Shown here: piece by piece, positions 9,294 through 16,941 of the stretch
Layout: every line of letters starts with the position of its first letter
How positions within the stretch are numbered: the stretch's first letter is position 1
Source of the DNA: Prevotella sp. UBA4330
Lineage (GTDB): Bacteria > Bacteroidota > Bacteroidia > Bacteroidales > Bacteroidaceae
Assembly: GCA_002394385.1 (NCBI GenBank)
Contig: DGTS01000011.1
Span: 62,001-126,000, forward strand
Length of the DNA: 64,000 bases
Direction of reading: 5' to 3'
Translations under genes and position numbers: made by a program
Notes under the pieces: model-generated
The model's database searches: none
Seen by the model: the letters and a program-made list of their open reading frames with translations, nothing else
What the model was told of the DNA's origin: nothing

Positions 9294-10523
9294 ATGAAAC
9301 GAATATCTATCATTGCAGCCATTTGCCTTTTCGCATTGGCAATGTCCGCCCAGAAACGAGGCAACAAGATAACCATAACGCCTAAGGCAATAGGCACCGA
9401 GACAAAGGTGGCTACCGAAGTGGGCATCAAGAGCGGGTGGCGCTCGGCACGAGTGACCACACCCGACGGCCATACAGTGCCTTGCCAACTCGACGACCTC
9501 AATGGCGACGGCTCGCCAGACGTGGTGTTTTTCTTCGGCGAGGCTGGCAAACGTCATGTCATCACGCTTAGCAAGGACTTGCCGCAAGAGACCTACGAGC
9601 CGCAGGTCTATGCCGAACTGATGCTCACAAACAAAAAGATTAAGGAGGAGAACAAGCAAGACTTGTACATCTCGCAACTCACTGTTGACAACGGCACGAA
9701 CCCCTACTGGATGCTGCATCACCACGGCGCGGCTTTCGAGAACGAGCAAGTGGCATACCGCATCTATTTCGACCATCGCCAGACGGTTGACATCTACGGC
9801 AAGTACCGCAAAGGACTGGAACTCCGGCAGACGCAGTTCTATCCCGACGCAGAGCAGAAAGCCAACGGCTTCGGCGACGATGTGCTATGGGTGGGACAAA
9901 CCCTTGGACTCGGAACTCTCCGCGGATGGGACGGCTCGAAGCCTCTCATGCTCACCGATGTGGAACACCGCTCGCAACGAATCGTAGCCCGCGGACCGCT
10001 CCGCACCATCGTTGAGGTGAAAGACGAGGGTTGGACCGTCGTTCCAAAAAGTGGAAATGACACTCCCGACACCCATCACCCAACACCCAACACCTCAACC
10101 CCCATAACCATGACCGCCCTTTACACCCTTAACGCAGGCGACCGTCATTGCACAGTTGACATCCGTTTCGAGGGCGATGCCGACAGCCGTGAATTCGTCA
10201 CTGGCCTCATCAACGTGAAGAACTCCACTGAACACAGCGACGGCAAAGGGCTTCGCGCCTGCTGGGGAACCGACTGGCCAGTGTCTGCAAAAGACTCGGT
10301 GGGACACAAACGCGAGACCGTTGGCCTCGGCATCTACATCCCCGAGGAATACGTGGTGAGCCAACTGCCAGCCAATAAGGACAACTACCCCATCGTAGTG
10401 CGTCCCCGCCACAACCACCTCCGCTACTTCATCACCTTCTGCAGTGCCAACGAGAGTTGGGGCTTCAAGTCCGACGACGAGTGGTACCGCTATCTTGAGG
10501 AGTGGAAAAAGACCGTAAGATAA
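9294..10523 (+). CDS. Secreted DUF4861-family protein
   Basis: 409 residues with a clear signal peptide (cleavage after MSAQ near residue 20). The sequence matches the DUF4861 type found in Bacteroidetes carbohydrate loci: DLNGDGSPDVVFF near residue 64, YRIYFDHRQTVDIYGK, and the later block VLWVGQTLGLGTLRGWDG. It probably acts in the periplasm or on the outer surface on polysaccharide-derived substrates, but its activity is not established. Residues around 251-268 (Pro/Thr/His-rich, nt 10044-10110) look like an in-frame insertion of intergenic-type sequence. It is 134 nt after the DedA gene; the gap holds a GTCGCGAC palindrome pair. Confidence 0.8.
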   Translation: MKRISIIAAICLFALAMSAQKRGNKITITPKAIGTETKVATEVGIKSGWRSARVTTPDGHTVPCQLDDLNGDGSPDVVFFFGEAGKRHVITLSKDLPQETYEPQVYAELMLTNKKIKEENKQDLYISQLTVDNGTNPYWMLHHHGAAFENEQVAYRIYFDHRQTVDIYGKYRKGLELRQTQFYPDAEQKANGFGDDVLWVGQTLGLGTLRGWDGSKPLMLTDVEHRSQRIVARGPLRTIVEVKDEGWTVVPKSGNDTPDTHHPTPNTSTPITMTALYTLNAGDRHCTVDIRFEGDADSREFVTGLINVKNSTEHSDGKGLRACWGTDWPVSAKDSVGHKRETVGLGIYIPEEYVVSQLPANKDNYPIVVRPRHNHLRYFITFCSANESWGFKSDDEWYRYLEEWKKTVR

Positions 10524-10577
10524 CACACCACTTACGCCCTCTCCTACCCTCAAAAACCACCTCCTGCCACCCCACTA

Positions 10578-10754
10578 ATATCAAGCAGGATTCCAAGACA
10601 TATCAAATAGAATTCCAAGACATATCAAACCGCGGAACAAAGTTAATAACATTGTCGAACAAAGTTAATAACATTGTCTAACAAAGTTATTAACTTTGTT
10701 CCCCTATTTATATCTCCCTGAAAACCAACAAGATACAAAACGCCCTCCTTGTCA
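10578..10754 (+). repeat. 22-bp phased array B (mixed words)
   Basis: ATATCAA words start at 10578, 10600 and 10622. GTTAATAACATTGTC repeats start at 10642 and 10664, and GTTATTAACTTTGTT at 10686. ATATCTCC is at 10710 and ATACAAAACG at 10733. Spacing is 22 bp within each word type and close to 22 overall. No ORF is supported. The array fills the space between the DUF4861 gene and the accessory island. Confidence 0.7.
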
Positions 10755-10892
10755 GCATTCCTTTAACACAAGACAGGAACAATGCACGAGGTTTTAGAAC
10801 AAACAACCAAGTACGAGGAACTCAGAATAAGTATAAATAATCACAATTACCACTTTTTCACATTACTAACATTGACTTTGGATTTTTTTTTG

Positions 10893-10900
10893 TATATTTG
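10893..10900 (+). promoter_or_regulatory. -7 box upstream of the HTH gene remnant
   Basis: TATATTTG lies 20 nt before the HTH start codon, with TTG about 18 bp upstream of it. This suggests that the broken gene is still transcribed. Confidence 0.5.
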
Positions 10901-10920
10901 TGGGCAAATATTGTTATGGA

Positions 10921-11132
10921 ATGGAACGTAAACGAATTAACCGCCTGAAGGTGGTACTTGCAGAGAAAGGAATGACCAACAAACAACTGTCGGAAATCCT
11001 TGATAAGGACCCTGCTGTATATCAAAGTGGGTGACTAATGCCGCCCAGCCTAATGTGGAAATGTTCATCCAGTTATCAAAAGTATTGGGTGTGAGTGTAG
11101 ATGATTTACTTTGGACAGAAGAACATGACTAA
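10921..11132 (+). pseudogene. XRE-type HTH regulator, frameshifted
   Basis: Frame 1 starts MERKRINRLKVVLAEKGMTN, continues through a helix-turn-helix (KQLSEILDKDP) and stops at 11034. The rest of the domain continues in another frame from 11022 (SKWVTNAAQPNVEMFIQLSK to DDLLWTEEHD, stop at 11132). Joined, the two parts make a normal 70-residue Cro/CI-like protein, so about one base is missing around 11010-11021. No slippery heptamer is seen, so it is more likely a mutation or sequencing error than programmed frameshifting. It may have regulated the dinD island downstream. Confidence 0.75.
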
Positions 11133-11261
11133 TAATAGACTAAAAACAGCGCCTGAAAGATGAGAGGAATGAAACCGTGACAAATTGTCACGCTTTCGAA
11201 CTCCGCGTTGCAGATATGTTAACAAATTAGGACTTGTGCCAGCAAATATTATATAGGAACT

Positions 11262-12119
11262 ATGGATATACAGAAAATACATCAATACAAGTCGGCCTTC
11301 GACTTGATAGCGAAGAGCATCAAAGACGATGAGGGAAACGCCATCGAAGTATGGTATGCACGTGAGTTGCAACAAGTGTTGGGCTATGCCCGATGGGAGA
11401 ATTTCGTGGTAGCCATTGGTCGTGCCATGGAATCGTGTAAGACATTGGGAGTCAATGTGGATGATCATTTTCGTGAGGTCACGAAAATGATAGCTTTGGC
11501 CAAAGGAGCTCAGCGCGAAGTTCAAGACTTTATGCTCACGCGATATGCCTGCTATTTGATAGCGCAGAATGGTGACCCGAAAAAGGAAGAAGTGGCTTTT
11601 GCACAAAGTTACTTTGCAGTCCAAACTCGTAAGGCAGAACTCATTGAAGAACGATTAAACGAAGTGGCGCGTCTGAATACCCGTGAACGCCTACGGGCCT
11701 CTGAGAAGCAGCTAAGCCGTAATATCTATCAACGCGGAGTGGACGACCGTGGCTTTGGCCGCATCCGTTCAAAAGGTGACTATGCCCTATTTGGTGGTCT
11801 GTCAACAGAACAAATGAAGCGTCGACTTGGCATCAAAAGCGGTGCTTTAGCCGATTATTTGCCCACATTGACGATTGCCGCCAAGAATCTTGCTACGGAA
11901 ATGACCAATTACAATGTAGAGCAAAAGGACCTATATGGTGAAGCAAGCATCACAGCCGAGCACGTGCAGAACAACCGAAGCGTTCGTGGTATGCTGGGCC
12001 AACGTGGTATCAAGCCCGAAGATCTTCCACCTGCAGAAGACATTAAAAAGGTAGAAAGGCGGGTAGCCAAAGATGAGAAGAACATGCAAAAGGACACATC
12101 AAGACTTCCAAAGAAATGA
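11262..12119 (+). CDS. dinD: DNA damage-inducible protein D family (BRO-N domain)
   Basis: 285 residues with the DinD layout: an N-terminal BRO-N like domain (EVWYARELQQVLGYARWENF, residues 25-45), VDDHFREVTKMI, ML-TRYACYLIAQNGDP, and a C-terminal part with GDYALFGG and MLGQRGIKPEDLPPAEDIKKVE. In E. coli DinD is SOS-induced and inhibits RecA filament activity; members are common in mobile regions. No LexA-type box was recognised upstream. The stop codon overlaps the ATG of a short ORF (ATGA at 12116-12119). The gene is AT-richer than its chromosomal neighbours, in line with acquisition. Confidence 0.9.
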   Translation: MDIQKIHQYKSAFDLIAKSIKDDEGNAIEVWYARELQQVLGYARWENFVVAIGRAMESCKTLGVNVDDHFREVTKMIALAKGAQREVQDFMLTRYACYLIAQNGDPKKEEVAFAQSYFAVQTRKAELIEERLNEVARLNTRERLRASEKQLSRNIYQRGVDDRGFGRIRSKGDYALFGGLSTEQMKRRLGIKSGALADYLPTLTIAAKNLATEMTNYNVEQKDLYGEASITAEHVQNNRSVRGMLGQRGIKPEDLPPAEDIKKVERRVAKDEKNMQKDTSRLPKK

Positions 12120-12196
12120 ATAATAGGTCCACAAGGCTTTTACAGAAAACGAACGAGAGTATTAACAAATTGGGGGGGGGCCTGAGAAAAAAGTAA
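12116..12196 (+). CDS. Short ORF with a G9 tract, coupled to dinD
   Basis: The ATG overlaps the dinD stop in an ATGA junction. As sequenced the frame gives 26 residues and stops at 12196, just after a run of nine G (12172-12180). With ten G the frame stays open to 12324 and gives a 69-residue Lys/Arg-rich product; with eight G it stops at once. This is either a phase-variable small gene or a homopolymer error in a real 69-residue gene. No homolog is recognised. Confidence 0.35.
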   Translation: MNNRSTRLLQKTNESINKLGGGLRKK

Positions 12197-12369
12197 CAAA
12201 AAAGACTGCAAGAAATAACAGAAGGAACAAAGCAATGCATAATTCCATTGTTCCAACGTCCAAACAGCTGGACGCAAAAAGAGTGGAGCATTCAGAAAAA
12301 GATTTGAACTGCATCAGCAACTAACACATTAAATATCGTATGTGGTGATAAATTAAATGAAAGATAAAT

Positions 12370-15270
12370 ATGAACGAAAATATAATTGACATCATTCAAG
12401 ATATAAAGGAGCGAGCCGATAAAGAATACGAGCAAGCGAAAACTGTTCGTGCTATTGGTCGTGGTAATATCTTTTTGACTGGTCCAAAGATGGATAAGCA
12501 AATCTGGATTACAAATACGGAACCAGAATATACACAATATGGCCCACGTTTCAGGGATGGGTCATTTGCATCAATCACAGATAGCGTATGCAATGCGCTT
12601 GTTGAGCGTGGCCAGCTCGTGGTTTCAAAAAACAAAACGTATGCCCAACGAGTGCTGAGATATTACGATGGGCACCACGATGTGATGTATAATGGTCGTC
12701 GTATCATTTTTGACATTCTCAATTCTGCCAACTTTATCAATCCATCTACTGGCAATTCGCGTGACTTGTCAAATATCCAAGTGGGCATGGTTGGCATGAA
12801 AAACTTCATGACCTTCCGAGATATTGCTACGGCACTAAAACAATTGTCGGAAGTTGGTGCTAAACAGAAAAGTGCTGCTGAAGAGGAAAAAGCCGCGCGA
12901 AAACGACTACAGGAATTAGAAGAACAGCGTCAGCGTGACGAAGAGGAACGCCAACGCCAAATAAAAGCTGCTCAAGATGCAGAAGAGAAACGACGCATCG
13001 AAGAAGAACAGCGTCGCATTGAGGAGGAGCGGCAACGTCAGATTGCTGAGGAACAAGAGCGACAGCGCAAAGCAGAGGAGGAACGCAAACAGTTTGAGGA
13101 GGAATTGGTGGCACTCTCCGACAAGTATGCCAATGCAGCAAGTTTCATTCGTAAACAGGCTTCACTCCGGCTTAACCCGAATCTTTCAGACGAGCAGCTC
13201 GACATCAAGTTCTCGCATGTGTTGGACGGCACTACCGTAGTTATCAACGGTGGTCCTGGAACTGGTAAGACCACAACACTTATCCAACGTCTGAAGTTAC
13301 TTATCAGCAGTTCTGACCTTTTAGACTATCGCGAGAATCATCCTGAATGTACGCTTACAGATGAAGAAATCCGTATCGCTTCTGACCCTGAACACAACTG
13401 GATTTTCTTCTCACCAACAGAACTACTCCGGCAGTTTATGCGTGATAACATGAACTACGAGGGTTTGACCGATACCAACCGTAAGACCGTGGTGTGGGCT
13501 GACTATCTGAGAAGGACGCTTGTGCGCGACAAATATCAATTCGCTGGCGACGATTTCCCGTTTGACTTTGCGAAATCATCAATGAATGAAAGTCCCATCT
13601 ACACCAGCAACCATGTTGCGCTAATCAACCGCTTCATCCGTGAATACATCACAGAGATGAAGAAGAAATTGCAGGTTGTGGCAGAGATTGATACAAGTCG
13701 TTTCAGATGGCATCAGGTAGGGAAACGCATCACAGAGGTTTGTAAGGATGCAAATAAACGTATCAGTGCCACTGCCTCACTCGTTAGGCTGATGCTTGAC
13801 TTGGATGCCATACATGAGATGCCAACACCGTCAGGCATTCTTTCTGCAAAGGATGTCGTGGATTCCTATAAGGAACAAATGCAACGCATATCTACATCCT
13901 ATATGGCAGAATGGCGTAAGGATGAGAAGTTTTATGCCGACCTTGTGGAAATGGCGAAGAACTGGAAGAACAACAACCTTACTGAGGAGGAAGAAGAGGA
14001 AGTTGGCGAAATGGATGAAGACGAAATCCTTGCTGGTGCTGAAAACAAACTGCTCTCAACGCTGAAAACCATGATGAAGCGTCTGGCACTACATACCATA
14101 GATACAAAGATTACCCTCACGGGTAGAGCCAAGCAACTCTATGACAAGGTAGAAAGCCGCATCATTGTTACAGACTATGAGAACCTTGCGGAGTATGCTT
14201 ACTTCATGCAGTTCTTCTATCCTATCATTCATAATTACGAAGGCTATCTCTTCAACAAGATAACTACTATCTACAAAAACTTCCGTCGTGAAGCCCTGAA
14301 AACAGGAATGGCCGGATGGAACAAGAAGTTGTTGAAACAGATTGTTGAGGATGGTAAGAACCGACCATTATGTCAACAGGAACAGGCGCTATTGATAGGA
14401 TTTATCAACAACCTTATTCTTAGCATACGTTCTGTGTCTGTCCGTCGCTTCGAGGTTCTGAAACACAAGTTCGCGTTGGCTTATAAAGATGTTTGCCGTC
14501 CTGTCATTGGCATTGACGAAGCTACAGACTATACACTCGTTGACTACTATGCCATCAACTCGCTGCGCCATTATAAGGTGTCATCATTTACCCTGACGGG
14601 TGACATGATGCAGGGATTACGTATTGATGGTATTATGGACTGGATGGACTTGCAACGTCCAAACATGTTCAGCAGCGTGGAGGTGAAGGATCTTACCGTC
14701 TCATATCGACAAAGTCCAAAGCTTATGCGATTGGCTGATGCCATCTATGAGCATGAACAGGGGAAACCGTCACCCTACAAGTGTAAACTTGAACAGGATG
14801 AAAGTTGTCCAAATCCCCTCTTGCTTGAATCAAATGATGAGGAAGAGAAAGCTGAGTGGATAGCAAAACGTGTGCTTGAAGTAAAGCAAAAGTATGGCTT
14901 TGTTCCATCTATTGCAGTATTTGTTGCCGATAAACAAGACGCAGCAGAACTGGAGGTGTTGCTAAAAGACGATGGGCGTTTGGAAAACAACGGCATTGAT
15001 GTGAAGGATTGTAGCTCTGGTGATAACTTGTCTGCCCAGGATATGTTACGTATCTTCCCTCTGGACAAGGTGAAAGGAATGGAGTTTGAGGTTGTTTTCT
15101 TCCATAATATAGATAGAGTGAAGGCTTCTAAGCTAATCAGCCGCTACCTTTATGTGGGATTGTCGCGAGCCACGTTCTTTATGGGTGTTACGGCAACCAG
15201 TACTGATATTGACATTCTTCCTGAAATAATAGACGAATTTGATACCACAGGAACATGGGGAGAGGAATAA
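12370..15270 (+). CDS. Superfamily 1 (UvrD-like) helicase/ATPase with coiled-coil N-terminal extension
   Basis: 966 residues. Residues 1-160 form an unrecognised domain. Residues about 165-250 are a highly charged Glu/Arg/Gln coiled coil. Walker A (GGPGTGKTTT) is near 295, the DEAT Walker B variant near 717, motif III-like TLTGDMMQGLR near 744, motif IV SYRQSPKLMRL near 777, motif V KGMEFEVVFF near 902, and motif VI RYLYVGLSRAT near 925. About 420 residues separate Walker A and B, a large insertion with a Glu-rich stretch near 540. All SF1 motifs are intact, so ATPase/helicase activity is likely. It sits between dinD and rhuM, suggesting a mobile or defence function, but no named system fits. 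The first gene fragment follows 3 nt after its stop. Confidence 0.82.
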   Translation: MNENIIDIIQDIKERADKEYEQAKTVRAIGRGNIFLTGPKMDKQIWITNTEPEYTQYGPRFRDGSFASITDSVCNALVERGQLVVSKNKTYAQRVLRYYDGHHDVMYNGRRIIFDILNSANFINPSTGNSRDLSNIQVGMVGMKNFMTFRDIATALKQLSEVGAKQKSAAEEEKAARKRLQELEEQRQRDEEERQRQIKAAQDAEEKRRIEEEQRRIEEERQRQIAEEQERQRKAEEERKQFEEELVALSDKYANAASFIRKQASLRLNPNLSDEQLDIKFSHVLDGTTVVINGGPGTGKTTTLIQRLKLLISSSDLLDYRENHPECTLTDEEIRIASDPEHNWIFFSPTELLRQFMRDNMNYEGLTDTNRKTVVWADYLRRTLVRDKYQFAGDDFPFDFAKSSMNESPIYTSNHVALINRFIREYITEMKKKLQVVAEIDTSRFRWHQVGKRITEVCKDANKRISATASLVRLMLDLDAIHEMPTPSGILSAKDVVDSYKEQMQRISTSYMAEWRKDEKFYADLVEMAKNWKNNNLTEEEEEEVGEMDEDEILAGAENKLLSTLKTMMKRLALHTIDTKITLTGRAKQLYDKVESRIIVTDYENLAEYAYFMQFFYPIIHNYEGYLFNKITTIYKNFRREALKTGMAGWNKKLLKQIVEDGKNRPLCQQEQALLIGFINNLILSIRSVSVRRFEVLKHKFALAYKDVCRPVIGIDEATDYTLVDYYAINSLRHYKVSSFTLTGDMMQGLRIDGIMDWMDLQRPNMFSSVEVKDLTVSYRQSPKLMRLADAIYEHEQGKPSPYKCKLEQDESCPNPLLLESNDEEEKAEWIAKRVLEVKQKYGFVPSIAVFVADKQDAAELEVLLKDDGRLENNGIDVKDCSSGDNLSAQDMLRIFPLDKVKGMEFEVVFFHNIDRVKASKLISRYLYVGLSRATFFMGVTATSTDIDILPEIIDEFDTTGTWGEE

Positions 15271-15273
15271 AGA

Positions 15274-15411
15274 ATGACACCGCAATATCTCGGAAATAAA
15301 GCCTTGCTCAATAAGAAGTTGACAGCCTTCTTTGTGAGTCGCACCATCCTGACTGCACGGGTGATGAGGTGCTGTAATATATTTTTATACAGTTTAACTC
15401 CCATGAGTTAA
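15274..15411 (+). pseudogene. 5' fragment of a small DprA-like gene (copy 1)
   Basis: A 45-residue frame starting MTPQYLGNKALLNKKLTAFF and losing similarity after about residue 33. The opening (M-x2-YLGN-x-x-LL) resembles small Rossmann-fold DprA-like proteins of Bacteroidetes, which are normally about 150 residues. The rest is missing. The start lies 3 nt after the helicase stop, so the intact gene was probably in its operon. A second fragment of the same type lies beyond rhuM. Confidence 0.5.
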
Positions 15412-15462
15412 TGGGTAACTATAATACACTTAGTGGTTAACTCTAAAAGAGATTATTTTGCA

Positions 15463-16473
15463 ATGAACAACGAGATACAATTTATATTATACCAGTTGCC
15501 TGACGAGGAAGGCAGGGTGCAGGTGGTGATAAAGGACGAGACAATATGGGCTACGCAGAAAGCGATGGCGCAGTTGTTTGGCGTGGGTGTACCCGCCATC
15601 AGCAAACATCTGGCCCACATATTTGAAGAGGGAGAATTGGACAGAAATGTGGTTGTTTCCAAAATGGAAACAACCACTCAACATGGTGCTATTGAAGGCA
15701 AAACCCAGACGAATGAAACGGCATTTTATTCGCTTGATGCCATTATCGCCGTAGGCTATCGTGTATCATCCGCCCGTGCAACGAAGTTCCGTATTTGGGC
15801 TACGAAAATTCTGAATGAGTATATCCGTAAAGGGTTTGTGTTGGATGATGAGCGTCTAAAACAGGGCAAGGCTGTATTTGGAAAAGACTATTTCCGCGAA
15901 TTGTTGGAGAGAGTCAGAAGCATACGTGCCAGCGAACGCCGTATCTGGCAGCAAATAACAGATATTTATGCAGAATGTTCATACGACTACGACCGCAACT
16001 CCCCAACAACGCGAGAGTTCTATCAGATGATACAGAACCGTTTCCACTATGCCATTACAGGGCAGACGGCTCCCGAAATTATATACACCCGTGCAGACCA
16101 CAGCAAAGAACACATGGGGCTACAGACGTGGAAGAATGCACCAGACGGAAGGGTATTGCTTAGTGACACAAAGGTTGCCAAAAACTATTTGCCAGAGAAG
16201 GAAATACGGCAATTGGAAAGAGCCGTGACAGGCTATTTCGACTATATTGAAGACTTGATAGAACGGGAAAATGCTTTTAATATGGAGCAGTTTGCCGCCT
16301 CGGTCAATGAGTTCCTTACTTTCCGCAGATATGCGCTTTTGCCTGACAAGGGAAAAATAAGCAGAGAAGAAGCAGACCGAAAAGCCGAAGAAGAATATCG
16401 GCTGTTTAATCCTACCCAGAGAATAGACTCAGATTTCGACAAACAAGTCAGAGGTCTGTTTGATGAAACATAA
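15463..16473 (+). CDS. RhuM-family protein
   Basis: 336 residues from ATG 15463 (MNNEIQFILYQ). A GTG at 15433 would add ten residues but they lack the family start. The N-terminal half has the RhuM features IWATQKAMAQLFGVGVPAISKHL (DNA-binding-like), ETAFYSLDAIIAVGYRVSS, and RATKFRIWATKILNEYI. The C-terminal half continues with the DFYQMIQN/FHYAITGQTAPEI-like region. RhuM was first noted in Salmonella pathogenicity island 3 and is widespread in mobile DNA; its molecular role is unknown. It is bracketed by two fragments of one other gene family, so it may have been inserted there. Confidence 0.9.
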   Translation: MNNEIQFILYQLPDEEGRVQVVIKDETIWATQKAMAQLFGVGVPAISKHLAHIFEEGELDRNVVVSKMETTTQHGAIEGKTQTNETAFYSLDAIIAVGYRVSSARATKFRIWATKILNEYIRKGFVLDDERLKQGKAVFGKDYFRELLERVRSIRASERRIWQQITDIYAECSYDYDRNSPTTREFYQMIQNRFHYAITGQTAPEIIYTRADHSKEHMGLQTWKNAPDGRVLLSDTKVAKNYLPEKEIRQLERAVTGYFDYIEDLIERENAFNMEQFAASVNEFLTFRRYALLPDKGKISREEADRKAEEEYRLFNPTQRIDSDFDKQVRGLFDET

Positions 16474-16578
16474 TCAATATGTTCAACCAAGGTATAAGAC
16501 GTGTACAGAATGTCGGTCGTGGTTATAGAGGCCACCGGGAAATTATTGAAAACGATGCAGAGACGTAATTGAGATACA

Positions 16579-16623
16579 ATGACGGTAGAATATCTTGGCA
16601 ATCAGGAACTGTTGAAACTGTGA
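16579..16623 (+). pseudogene. 5' fragment of a small DprA-like gene (copy 2)
   Basis: A 14-residue frame, MTVEYLGNQELLKL, ending in TGA. It repeats the opening of the fragment at 15274-15411 (YLGN-x-x-LL). The sequence after it, to 16780, shows no continuation and only short ORFs such as 16479-16568 upstream. It is probably a decayed copy. Confidence 0.4.
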
Positions 16624-16781
16624 AATGGCTGACAATATATTATTTGTTGGGGTAACAGAGCAAATAACATTCTACATGAGCGAAGCGACCATTGGTCGGG
16701 CACTTGGGGTTGTTCTACATATAATCATGTTAAGATTCGAAACTTTTCTGCTAAAAACATTGTAATGTGAAAGAAAAAATG

Positions 16782-16789
16782 TAACTTTG
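16782..16789 (+). promoter_or_regulatory. Upstream -7 box in the thrA promoter region
   Basis: TAACTTTG with ATTG 19 bp upstream. It lies 85 bp before the second, better promoter of thrA and could be an additional start or belong to the decayed island. Confidence 0.45.
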
Positions 16790-16843
16790 ACATCATAGAT
16801 GCCGAAGTTACTTGCACTCGGAATAAAAAACATTCGAGTTTGT

Positions 16844-16874
16844 TTTGTTATTCACTCGTTTTTACGTAACTTTG
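16844..16874 (+). promoter_or_regulatory. Main thrA promoter
   Basis: TTTG (16844-16847), 19 bp, then TAACTTTG (16867-16874): a complete Bacteroidetes consensus. The transcript would start near 16881 with a leader of about 60 nt that holds one small hairpin (CCCTC...GAGGG, 16898-16916) but no Thr-rich leader peptide. Confidence 0.75.
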
Positions 16875-16941
16875 TCGCCGATTTAACTGTGGAGAACCCT
16901 CATCCGTTAGAGGGCCCCGACTTAATGAAGTAAACAAAGAA

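Noticed and set aside
11005..11034. Programmed frameshift in the HTH gene
   Set aside because: No slippery heptamer or stimulatory structure is visible; a simple base loss explains the split frame.
15433..15462. GTG start for rhuM
   Set aside because: The ten extra residues do not fit the family start, and ATG 15463 gives the usual N-terminus.
16875..16941. Threonine leader peptide attenuator
   Set aside because: The leader is too short, has no run of Thr/Ile codons and only one small hairpin without a T run.
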